From the NCBI GenBank assembly GCA_026393735.1, contig JAPKZP010000326.1:1-29045 (forward strand): DNA of 29,045 bases, read 5' to 3'. This document shows positions 1-7,045 of the stretch, piece by piece. Position 1 is the first letter of the stretch; the number at the start of each line of letters is the position of its first letter. Under the pieces are notes generated by a model that saw only the letters and a list, made by a program, of their open reading frames with translations, ran no database searches and had not been told where the DNA came from. Made by a program: the position numbers and the translations under genes. The stretch comes from Acidobacteriota bacterium. GTDB taxonomy: Bacteria > Acidobacteriota > Vicinamibacteria > Vicinamibacterales > JAKQTR01.

Positions 1-965
1 CGGGCGACGATGCGCTGTCCGGTGGCGTGACCGTGTCGTGCCTCCCGGGGTCCGGATCGACGTTCGGGCTGGGCTCCACGGTGGTGTCCTGCGTGGCGAC
101 GGACGGTGCGGGCAACACGGCAACGGGCACGTTCACGGTGACGGTCCGCGACACGACCGCGCCGGTTGTGACCGTGCCGGCGGCTATCACGGTCGAGGCG
201 GCGGGCCCGACGGGCGCGCCGGCAACCTTCTCGGCCTCAGCTCTCGACGCGGTCGCCGGGAGCCTCGTGCCGGTCTGCACGCCGGCATCGGGCAGCATCT
301 TCCCGCTCGGCGCGTCCTCCGTTACCTGCGCGGCGGCGGACAGCGCCGGCAACACGGGCACGGCGTCGTTCGTCGTGACGGTCCGCGACACGACTCCGCC
401 GGTGTTGGCGCTTCCCGCCCCATTGACGGTTGCGGCCTCGTCGGCGTCTGGCGCCGTGGTTTCGTTCACGGCGTCGGCGACTGACCTGGTCGGCGGGGCG
501 GTGACACCGGTCTGCACGCCCTCGTCTGGTGCGACGTTTGCGATTGGAACTACCCCTGTCACCTGCACGGCCACCGACTGGGCCGGCAACCGGGTGAGCG
601 GTTCCTTCACCGTCACGGTGCAACTGCAGTACGGGTTCCTGAACGTCAAGAACCTGCCGCCGCCGTCCGGAACCGCCGCCAAACTCGGCAGTTCCCTCCC
701 GCTCTCCTGGCGATGGACACTTGGCGGAACGGCCGTGAACTCGGCTGATGCGCTCCCGTTGATCACCATCACGGGCCCTTCCGGCGCCACAACGACGTTT
801 ACGCCGGAGAGCCCTGGAAGCAGCTCGTTCCAGTACTCCAGTTCCACCTTCACCTGGCAGTTCAACTGGCAGACGAAGGGACTCGCGGCCGGCTACTACG
901 CCGTGACGGTGACGAGCCGCAAGACAGGCCAGGCCTACAGCGGCGGCCAGATTCAGCTGAAGTAG
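1..965 (+). CDS. HYR-repeat surface/extracellular protein, C-terminal part (5' truncated by window edge)
   Basis: The reading frame is open from base 3, so the true start lies outside the window. The visible part holds about three hyalin (HYR) repeats. Each shows the DTTAPV or DTTPPV opening, a conserved VTC or VSC cysteine, the SGSTF-like turn followed by G(S/T), and a closing TGTFTVTVRD-type strand. HYR modules are immunoglobulin-like beta sandwiches used in extracellular adhesion. The last roughly 110 residues begin near YGFLNVKNLPPP and look like the PxKF-type C-terminal domain often found after HYR repeats. No sorting motif or membrane anchor is visible at the C-terminus. The protein probably acts outside the cell as a structural or adhesive module; its substrate cannot be read from this part. 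The next gene is convergent, so no operon partner downstream is implied. Confidence 0.85.
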   Translation, partial: GDDALSGGVTVSCLPGSGSTFGLGSTVVSCVATDGAGNTATGTFTVTVRDTTAPVVTVPAAITVEAAGPTGAPATFSASALDAVAGSLVPVCTPASGSIFPLGASSVTCAAADSAGNTGTASFVVTVRDTTPPVLALPAPLTVAASSASGAVVSFTASATDLVGGAVTPVCTPSSGATFAIGTTPVTCTATDWAGNRVSGSFTVTVQLQYGFLNVKNLPPPSGTAAKLGSSLPLSWRWTLGGTAVNSADALPLITITGPSGATTTFTPESPGSSSFQYSSSTFTWQFNWQTKGLAAGYYAVTVTSRKTGQAYSGGQIQLK

Positions 966-987
966 ACGATTGACCTCGTGACGGCCG

Positions 988-1022
988 GTCGCCGGGCTCC
1001 CTCCAGCCTGGCGGCCGGCGAC
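988..1022. terminator. Possible hairpin between convergent genes
   Basis: GTCGCCGG at 988-995 and CCGGCGAC at 1015-1022 are perfect complements, with a smaller GGCT/AGCC pair inside the loop. It lies between the HYR gene end and the end of the PAP2 gene on the other strand, where a bidirectional terminator would be expected. There is no U-tract on either side and high GC makes chance stems common, so this is weak. Confidence 0.25.
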
Positions 1023-1035
1023 GCCGCCCGGTCGC

Positions 1036-1992
1036 TCAGCGCATCGGGTCGGCGTCGAGCGTGCCGAGGCGCCACGCCAGCCATGCGTGCGCCCGAGGCG
1101 CGATGGCCAGGCAGACGCCCGCCAGGATGGCCCCGGCCAGCACGTCCACGACATAGTGGTACCGCAGGTAGACCGTCGCCACGATCAGCAGTGCGCCAAT
1201 AATCGTTATTGGCCATCGGACGCGAAGACGGTACCGCCAGCTCCAGGCGATGGCCACGAGCGTCATCATCGTGTGACCGCTCGGAAACGCATCGCGGGCG
1301 GCGAACTCGATCGCGATGGTGTCCGGCACCCCGGTCGGAACCCCTGCCCCGCCGTCGATGATCGACCGCAACCATGGCGTGAGCCAGATCCCCGGCAACT
1401 CGCGCGCGATCGCCGCAGAGTCGGTGAGCGTGAACCGTGGTCCGATTGCCGGCATGCTCAGGTAACCGACGTACAGCAGGTAGAAGCCAAAGCCACACAC
1501 GAACGCCCACTGGCGAAAGCGCGCCTCCCGTCCCGACGCGTACAGCTCGGCGGCGACAGCAAGGAAGAACACGTAGAAACACGCGTACGCGACCTGCAGC
1601 ACCTCCGTCACTGCCGGGGACGCAATGGGCTGCAGCCAGATCGTGGGGTCCATTCCGAACAGCCGGCGATCGGCAGCCATCAGCCACCCGTCCCAGAGCC
1701 TGTCGCCGTGGCTGAGCCGCGTGACGACCAGCACGCTCCGGTACACCGGGTAGACGACGAGCGCGAGCGACCAGTCGTGGACGACGCGGATGACGGCAAG
1801 GTCGAGGTACGTCCGTACCCACGCCAGGAGCGGCACGCCGCAGACGATGGCCGCGCACACCAGCGACACCGGAAGCGCTTCAGGAGGCCCGGCAGCCAGC
1901 ACCCCGGCGCTCGCGCCCGCGACGGTGGCGACGACCATCGTCAGGACGTCAACCGCGCAGAGGCGCCGCGCGATCCCCCAGGCAGCCATCAT
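1036..1992 (-). CDS. PAP2-superfamily membrane phosphatase / inositolphosphotransferase-like protein
   Basis: A 318-residue multi-pass membrane protein. The two best preserved phosphatase motifs of the PAP2 superfamily are visible in the C-terminal half: PSGHTMM, where the His acts as general acid, and RYHYVVDVLAG, where the His forms the phosphohistidine and the Asp supports it. Hydrophobic stretches occupy most of the rest, giving about six membrane spans. The overall form is closer to the Aur1/PAP2_3 branch than to short soluble acid phosphatases. The family hydrolyses or transfers phosphate on lipid or isoprenoid phosphates at the membrane; the exact substrate is not readable. Two adjacent ATG codons (1992 and 1989) are possible starts. 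The upstream gene on the same strand ends 3 bp before, so translation is probably coupled and the two are co-transcribed. Confidence 0.85.
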   Translation of the reverse strand: MMAAWGIARRLCAVDVLTMVVATVAGASAGVLAAGPPEALPVSLVCAAIVCGVPLLAWVRTYLDLAVIRVVHDWSLALVVYPVYRSVLVVTRLSHGDRLWDGWLMAADRRLFGMDPTIWLQPIASPAVTEVLQVAYACFYVFFLAVAAELYASGREARFRQWAFVCGFGFYLLYVGYLSMPAIGPRFTLTDSAAIARELPGIWLTPWLRSIIDGGAGVPTGVPDTIAIEFAARDAFPSGHTMMTLVAIAWSWRYRLRVRWPITIIGALLIVATVYLRYHYVVDVLAGAILAGVCLAIAPRAHAWLAWRLGTLDADPMR

Positions 1993-1995
1993 CCG

Positions 1996-3120
1996 TCACA
2001 GGGCCTTGCGGAAGCACCGGCGACGCCGGTGCTGGCGCGGGTGAAAGGGCGGCCACATCGCCAGGACCTTCTCGTTTGTCTCGAGCATCGGTCCGGTCTC
2101 TGCATGTCTGATGCCGTGCGCCAGGCACGGCTTCCAGAATCCGTTCATGATGACCGCGGGAATGCCCTTGTTCTGCAGATCTGCCCGTACGGCAATCAGC
2201 AGCAGATCGAGCCGATCCGCAGCGTTCATGGCACGCAGGATGTGGATGAACCCGAACGGGAACAGGCGCCCCCGACATTTCTGCAGCGCTCTCGACAAGG
2301 ATGGCATCGCGATGCCGAACGCGGCCACGCGGCCCTCGCGATCGAGGATGATCTTGACGAATTCGTGGTTGATGAACCCGAAGAACGACTTCGTGTACGC
2401 CTGCACCTGGCGATCCGTGAGCAGCACCACGCTGTAGAGGTCCTTGTAGGCCGCATTGACCAGCGCGAAGACGCCCGACACGTGCGGCAGCAGGTCGCGC
2501 CGGTGACGAGTTTCGAGCAGCCGCAGCTTCGACCGCTCGAGGACCACGCGGGCGAGGCGATCGACGTTGTCGGGCATCGCCGCCGGCACGGGCACCTCGA
2601 ACTCGATCCAGTCGACGTCCTTCTCGTAGCCGAGACGCTCGAGCCGGGCCGGGTAGTACGGAAAGTTGTAGTTCGTGATCAGCATGTCGAGTTCATCGAA
2701 CCCCTCGACGAGCATGCCCTCGCGATCCAGGTCGCAGAATCCCAGCGGCCCGTGGATCTCCGTGAGGCCGCGCGACCGGCCCCAGTCCTCGACCGCCCCG
2801 AGGAGCGCGCCCGCCACCTCGGCGTCGTCGACGAAGTCGATCCACCCGAAGCGCACCCGGGACCGCTGCCACGTCTCGATGTACCGCTGGCTGATGATGC
2901 CCGCGATGCGGCCGGCCGGCTGCCCGTCCCTGTATGCCATCCAGTACCGCGCCTCGCAGTACTCGAACGCCGGGTTCCGGTCGCGGCGAAGCGTGCTCAG
3001 TTCCTCGCCGACCAGCTTCGGGACATAGTGCGGGTGATTCCGGTAGAGCACGTCCGGAAACGCCACGAACCGCTTCAGATCGGCGTCCGATCGGACTTCG
3101 CGAATCTCAATCATCGCCAC
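1996..3120 (-). CDS. GNAT-fold N-acyltransferase-like protein of unknown substrate
   Basis: A 374-residue soluble protein. The N-terminus (IEIREVRSDADLKRFVAFP, then YRNHPHYVPKL) and the ARYWMAYRDGQPAGRIAGII strand pair resemble the acyl-CoA N-acyltransferase fold in a widespread, mostly unnamed group of about 370-390 residues. A second half with GPLGFCDLDREGMLVEGFD and VIMNGFWKPCLAHGIRHAETGPMLETNEKV is typical of the same group and suggests a duplicated GNAT architecture. No signal peptide is seen. The start shown is a GTG with GGGAGG about 11 bases upstream; an in-frame ATG at 3114 is the alternative. The C-terminus ends in an Arg-rich tail. It sits between the exported MetX-like hydrolase and the PAP2 gene, with 3 bp to the latter. 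The specific acceptor is unknown. Confidence 0.7.
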   Translation of the reverse strand: MAMIEIREVRSDADLKRFVAFPDVLYRNHPHYVPKLVGEELSTLRRDRNPAFEYCEARYWMAYRDGQPAGRIAGIISQRYIETWQRSRVRFGWIDFVDDAEVAGALLGAVEDWGRSRGLTEIHGPLGFCDLDREGMLVEGFDELDMLITNYNFPYYPARLERLGYEKDVDWIEFEVPVPAAMPDNVDRLARVVLERSKLRLLETRHRRDLLPHVSGVFALVNAAYKDLYSVVLLTDRQVQAYTKSFFGFINHEFVKIILDREGRVAAFGIAMPSLSRALQKCRGRLFPFGFIHILRAMNAADRLDLLLIAVRADLQNKGIPAVIMNGFWKPCLAHGIRHAETGPMLETNEKVLAMWPPFHPRQHRRRRCFRKAL

Positions 3121-3160
3121 GTCGCACCCATCCTCCCGGGACGCCCGCCTGACGCATGCC

Positions 3161-4234
3161 CTACCGCTCCGACGCGCGCAGCAGTTCGGCGAGGTATGGC
3201 TTCCAGAGCGGCGCGACGGTATGGCTGCCGTGGCCGCGGGTCTCGCCGCTCAGCGGAATGACGACGGCGCGGCCCTTCGGCACGCGCGTGATCTCACGCT
3301 CCAGGATGCCCAGCTCCGGCGGGTTCACCAGGTCGTCCGCGGAATTCACCGCGACGAGCGGCGCGCGGATGGTCTCGCGCGCCGGCTCGGGATCGTAGTC
3401 CCACGACGCCTCGAGCGCGTACAGCACGTCGTTGGCGTCGGCCGTCCTGACGTAGGTGCTCACGTAGTTGTCGAACCAGGTGTCGGCCGCGGCGAGTGTC
3501 GGCGACTCCTGCTGGCGCAGGACCGGATTGCTGCTGACCAGGGCCAGCACGCCGGCGGCCAGCCGCAAACCGCCCGGCTGCGTGGCGTAGTTGCCGCCCT
3601 GCCAGGCCGGATCCGTGCGAATCGCATCGATCGCAATGCGGCGCCACATCCGGTTGCGTCCAGAGATCTGGGCCGGTACGCTCGCCAGCGGCATCAGTGC
3701 GCCCACGTAGTCCGGATACATCTCGCCCCACAGCCACGCGTGCATCCCGCCCATCGACGTCCCGATCACGAGGCGCAGGTGGTTCACACCGAGCCCTTCG
3801 GTCAGCAGCCGGTACTGCGCCGTGACCATGTCGCGGTACCCATAGTGCGGGAACGTCGCGCGCAGGCCGTCGCTGGGTTTGCTCGACTGGCCGTGGCCGA
3901 TGTTGTCCACCAGCACGATGAAGTACTTCGTCGCGTCGAGCAGTTGGCCGGCACCGAACAGCTCGCCTGCGAAATCCGGGCGCAGGAACTGTGCGCTCGA
4001 CCCCGTCGTGCCGTGGAGCACGAGCACGGCGTTGCGGACGGTCCCCGATGCGTCTTTCCGCGGCTGGCCCAGGGTGCGGTAGTGCATCTTCAACCCGGGC
4101 AGCGCCCCGCCCCTGCTGAAGGCGAAGTCCTTCACGACGTAATCGCCCTGGACCGGCGAGGGATATTCCGCAGCGGTCGCGGGCGCGACGACGAGGCACG
4201 CGAGAAGAACGGTCAACCAGGTGGCTGTGCGCAC
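3161..4234 (-). CDS. Exported alpha/beta-fold hydrolase, homoserine O-acetyltransferase (MetX)-like
   Basis: A 357-residue protein with a clear Sec signal peptide (residues 1-22, ending ATAA). The mature part follows the MetX-type alpha/beta-hydrolase layout: an LHGTTGSS oxyanion region, a DNIGHGQSSKPSDG segment, the nucleophile elbow GTSMGGMHAW, an acid in SADDLVNP, and a final GHGSH carrying the catalytic His. MetX proper is cytosolic and makes O-acetylhomoserine. The export signal argues that this is instead a periplasmic esterase or acyltransferase of the same fold, so metX is not assigned. The GTG start at 4234 has GGAGGGA seven or so bases upstream, which supports it. It lies 31 bp after the methyltransferase gene and 40 bp before the GNAT-like gene, on the same strand. 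Confidence 0.85.
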   Translation of the reverse strand: MRTATWLTVLLACLVVAPATAAEYPSPVQGDYVVKDFAFSRGGALPGLKMHYRTLGQPRKDASGTVRNAVLVLHGTTGSSAQFLRPDFAGELFGAGQLLDATKYFIVLVDNIGHGQSSKPSDGLRATFPHYGYRDMVTAQYRLLTEGLGVNHLRLVIGTSMGGMHAWLWGEMYPDYVGALMPLASVPAQISGRNRMWRRIAIDAIRTDPAWQGGNYATQPGGLRLAAGVLALVSSNPVLRQQESPTLAAADTWFDNYVSTYVRTADANDVLYALEASWDYDPEPARETIRAPLVAVNSADDLVNPPELGILEREITRVPKGRAVVIPLSGETRGHGSHTVAPLWKPYLAELLRASER

Positions 4235-4265
4235 GAGTCTCCCTCCGGCAGCGGACCACGCAATG

Positions 4266-5081
4266 TCAGTGAACGCCCAAGTATAGCGAGCGCGCGGTCA
4301 GTTCGCGATGGTCGAGGCCGGCGGCGTGGTCCAGGCGCGCGACCACGTCTGGCAAATCGGCGGGAACACGCCACAGGTCTTCACGCCCGCCCGCCGCCAC
4401 GAACGCGGTGCGCCAGCCGTCCCACCACGGCACGCTCGTCCTGGCAATCGGCTCGACGATGAGGACGCGCGCGCCGCGGGCGTGCGCGGCGACGAACTCG
4501 CGCAGCATGCGGTCGCGCGTCTCGTCCGGCAGCTCGTTGACGGTGAACGCGGCGACGATCGCCGAGGCGCGCGACGGCACGCGCACGCGCCCGACGTCCG
4601 CGCAGCGCACGTCGGCGTCGAGCCCGAGCGCCTTGCAGGTCCAGCGGGCCTCGTCGGCTGCCCACGGGTGCCGATCGAAGCCGGCGATGCGCGGGCGCGG
4701 CGTACACGCGAGCGCCCAGGCCGCACCGGCTACGCCGGTCCCGCACCCGAGATCGACGATGAGGCCCGGCGGGCCGGCGTCGGCACCGAGCGCGCCGACA
4801 ATCGACTGGACCATCAGGAAGTGAAGCGGCCCGTAGAAGAGGGCGAAGGCCGCTCGCTTGCCGGCGCCGTCCAGGGCCGCGCCGTGGCCCAGCCGGTCAC
4901 GCCGCTCGACATAGGCGGACGACAGCGCCCGCAGCGCCCGGGCGATCTCGACCGGTCGCAGGTCGGCGAGATGCCGCGCCTCGAGCGCCTCGATCCACCG
5001 GGCGACGACGGCGTCGTCACGCCCTGCGTCATTCGGATCCACCGCGTCAGTGTACCGCCTTTTCCGGACCGGCCGGCGCAT
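4266..5081 (-). CDS. Class I SAM-dependent methyltransferase (possibly Rsm22-like)
   Basis: About 271 residues when started at the ATG at 5081. An upstream in-frame start at 5174 would overlap the divergent gene and add a low-complexity leader, so it is not preferred. The SAM-binding motif I is clear (LIVDLGCGTGVAGAAW near residue 120), followed by an acidic loop at FDRHPWAADEARW and a later DVGRV strand. An N-terminal helical part contains ERRDRLGHGAALDGAGKRAAFALFYGPL in which the GKRAAF and YGPLHF segments recall Rsm22-type ribosomal methyltransferases, but this resemblance is from memory and unproven. No signal peptide is visible, so it should be cytosolic. It is the first gene of the leftward cluster ending at the PAP2 phosphatase. 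Confidence 0.75.
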   Translation of the reverse strand: MRRPVRKRRYTDAVDPNDAGRDDAVVARWIEALEARHLADLRPVEIARALRALSSAYVERRDRLGHGAALDGAGKRAAFALFYGPLHFLMVQSIVGALGADAGPPGLIVDLGCGTGVAGAAWALACTPRPRIAGFDRHPWAADEARWTCKALGLDADVRCADVGRVRVPSRASAIVAAFTVNELPDETRDRMLREFVAAHARGARVLIVEPIARTSVPWWDGWRTAFVAAGGREDLWRVPADLPDVVARLDHAAGLDHRELTARSLYLGVH

Positions 5082-5095
5082 GCGAACCCGCGCCA

Positions 5096-5101
5096 CTATA
5101 A
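5096..5101 (+). promoter_or_regulatory. Possible -10 element of the rightward dehydrogenase operon
   Basis: TATAAG lies in the roughly 50-bp gap between divergent genes, 30 bases before the proposed ATG at 5131. It is AT-rich against a very GC-rich background. No convincing -35 box was found, so this is tentative. Confidence 0.25.
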
Positions 5102-5130
5102 GTTCGACTGCTGCAGCCGCTCGCGGGATA

Positions 5131-5556
5131 ATGCACGACGTGGGCGTGCTTTCACCATCGCAGCGGACATTCATGCTCGCACTCGCATTGCGCCTCGTGC
5201 CGGCGGCGGCGGCGATGACGGCTGCCGATCACAGCGTGATGCTCCAGCTTATCGACGGCACGCTGGCCACCCGGCCGGCGGCGATGCGACGGCAGTTCTC
5301 GCTGTTCCTGCTGATCCTCCGCTGGGCACCCGCGCTTCGCTACGGCCGTCCGCTCGATCATCTGCCCCCATCCGCCCAGGACGCCGCGCTTCGCTGGTTT
5401 CAGCGCTGCGACGTGTTGCGCTTCCGCAGCGGGTTCTGGGGTGTGCGCACGCTGGTCATGCTCGGCTACTACGGACGGCCTGACCTCGGCCCGTCCATCG
5501 CGTATACGCCATCCACCAGCGGCAACGCGGTGCTCCATGCTCGAACGCGACGCTGA
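5131..5556 (+). CDS. Small subunit of a GMC dehydrogenase, gluconate 2-dehydrogenase subunit 3-like
   Basis: A 141-residue protein if started at the ATG at 5131. A start at 5050 is possible but would run into the divergent methyltransferase gene. The opening LSPSQRTFMLALALRLVP matches the usual start of gluconate 2-dehydrogenase subunit 3 family proteins, small partners of flavin GMC oxidoreductases. The remainder is helical, with RRQFSLFLLILRW and the RFRSGFWGVRTLVMLGYYGRPDLG segment that is typical of the family near its end. No obvious Tat signal is present, unlike many periplasmic relatives, so the complex may be cytosolic or membrane-attached. Its last 20 bases overlap the GMC gene, implying translational coupling and a heteromeric enzyme. 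Confidence 0.7.
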   Translation: MHDVGVLSPSQRTFMLALALRLVPAAAAMTAADHSVMLQLIDGTLATRPAAMRRQFSLFLLILRWAPALRYGRPLDHLPPSAQDAALRWFQRCDVLRFRSGFWGVRTLVMLGYYGRPDLGPSIAYTPSTSGNAVLHARTRR

Positions 5557-7045
5557 CATCGTCATCATCGGGTCGGGCGCGGGCGGAGGCACCGTCGCGA
5601 AGGAACTGGCGCCGCTGTGCGCGGCCGGGGTGCGCCTCCTCGTGCTCGAAGCGGGCCCGAAGCTGAGAGACGACGAGTTCACCGGCCGCGAAGTCGAGAT
5701 GGCGAGCCGCCTTTACACGGAGGAGGGCGGCTTCCTGACCGCCGACCGTTCGATGACGCTCGCGTTCGGAAGAGCCTGCGGCGGTTCGACCGTGGTCTAC
5801 ACCGGGACGTCGCTGACCATCACCGAGCCGACGCTCAAACGATGGGGCCTCCCCGATCTCTCGCACAACGACGTGCTGAGGCGGTCGAAGAAGTACCTGG
5901 CCGAGAACAGCGTCCACCTCCTCGACGAGCGCGACATCAACGACAACAACCGCCTGTTCCGTGAAGGCTGCGAGCAATTGGGCTATCGCGTGGAGCAGTT
6001 CCCCTTGAACCTGAGGGGTTGCCAGGGCGCCGGGCTCTGCAACCTGGGCTGTCCGAACGCCGCCAAGATGGGCACCCATCGGGTGCAGTTGCCCGAGGCC
6101 GAGCGACAAGGCGTGGAGGTCGTCACCAACTGCCGGGTCGATCGCATCGAGGACCGCGCCGTCGTCGCGACCGTGACCGGCAGCGCCGTCGGCGAACCCT
6201 CGGCGTGGCCAGATGGCGAGTATCGGGTACGCGCCAAGGCGGTCGTCGTGGCGGGCGGCGCCATCGGATCGCCCGCGTTGCTGCTGCGATCCGGCTTCGG
6301 CAAGCGTCTGCCGGCCCTCGGCCGGTACTTCACCTGCCACCCGGCATTGATTCTGGTGGCGCAACACGACCAGCCGATCACGAACTACGCCGGCCACCCG
6401 AAGAGTTACTACTGTGACCACTTCGCGGAATCCGACGGGTTCCTGCTCGAAACCTGCATGTACTTCCCGTTCACGACCGCGAAGAGCCTGACGGGGTTCG
6501 GCGAGGAGCACAGCCGGATGATGGCGGCGATGGATCGGCTGCAGATGATCCTCGTGCTCGCGATCGATCCGCCCGAGGCGGACAACCGGGTGACCGTCGA
6601 TCGCCGCGGCCAGCCGGTGGTGCGGTACGCGTTCAGCGACCGCGTGCGACGTGCGTTTGTCATGGCCATGCGGGCGTCAGCGCGTGTCTTTTTCGCGGCG
6701 GGCGCTGCCCGCGTGCACGCCCCCGCCGCCTCGCAGTTCTTCATCGAGGCGTCGGACGCGCCCCGCATCGACGATCTCATCCCCCAGGGCGGCTTCCGGC
6801 TGGGCACCGTGACGATCTCGAGCGCGCACCCGATGGGCGGCTGCCGGATGGGCGCGGCGCGAGCGGACTCGGTGACCGACACCTGGGGACAGGTGCACGG
6901 GCAGCCGTGGCTCTTCGTCGCCGACGCCAGCCTGTTCCCGCGCTGCGCGGAAATCAATCCGTACGTGACCGTCATGGCCCTCGCCGACCGCGTCGCGGAG
7001 CGCGTGCGACGCGAGTGGCCGACGCTGCGAGCCCAGGCCCTATGA
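5537..7045 (+). CDS. GMC-family FAD-dependent oxidoreductase
   Basis: A 502-residue flavoprotein. The N-terminal FAD-binding beta-alpha-beta motif is ADIVIIGSGAGGGTVAKEL (residues about 5-23), with a second FAD segment LVLEAGPKL and the GGSTVVYTGTSL stretch. A cysteine-containing segment CQGAGLCNLGCPNAAK near residue 160 is characteristic of the GMC branch related to long-chain alcohol oxidases and gluconate/glucoside dehydrogenases. The C-terminal GMC domain shows SAHPMGGCRMG and the closing ADASLFPRCAEINPYVTVMALADRVAERV; the His in SAHPMGG and Asn-Pro near the end match catalytic positions in the family. It oxidises an alcohol to a carbonyl; the substrate is not readable. ATG at 5537 overlaps the small subunit gene. 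Its TGA overlaps the ATG of the thiamine-diphosphate enzyme (ATGA), so the three form one operon. Confidence 0.9.
   Translation: MLERDADIVIIGSGAGGGTVAKELAPLCAAGVRLLVLEAGPKLRDDEFTGREVEMASRLYTEEGGFLTADRSMTLAFGRACGGSTVVYTGTSLTITEPTLKRWGLPDLSHNDVLRRSKKYLAENSVHLLDERDINDNNRLFREGCEQLGYRVEQFPLNLRGCQGAGLCNLGCPNAAKMGTHRVQLPEAERQGVEVVTNCRVDRIEDRAVVATVTGSAVGEPSAWPDGEYRVRAKAVVVAGGAIGSPALLLRSGFGKRLPALGRYFTCHPALILVAQHDQPITNYAGHPKSYYCDHFAESDGFLLETCMYFPFTTAKSLTGFGEEHSRMMAAMDRLQMILVLAIDPPEADNRVTVDRRGQPVVRYAFSDRVRRAFVMAMRASARVFFAAGAARVHAPAASQFFIEASDAPRIDDLIPQGGFRLGTVTISSAHPMGGCRMGAARADSVTDTWGQVHGQPWLFVADASLFPRCAEINPYVTVMALADRVAERVRREWPTLRAQAL

Noticed and set aside
1087..3261. 724-codon plus-strand open frame
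   Set aside because: It is antisense to the PAP2 and GNAT-like genes, Arg/His/Asp-rich, and has no recognisable domain. Long shadow frames are common at this GC content.
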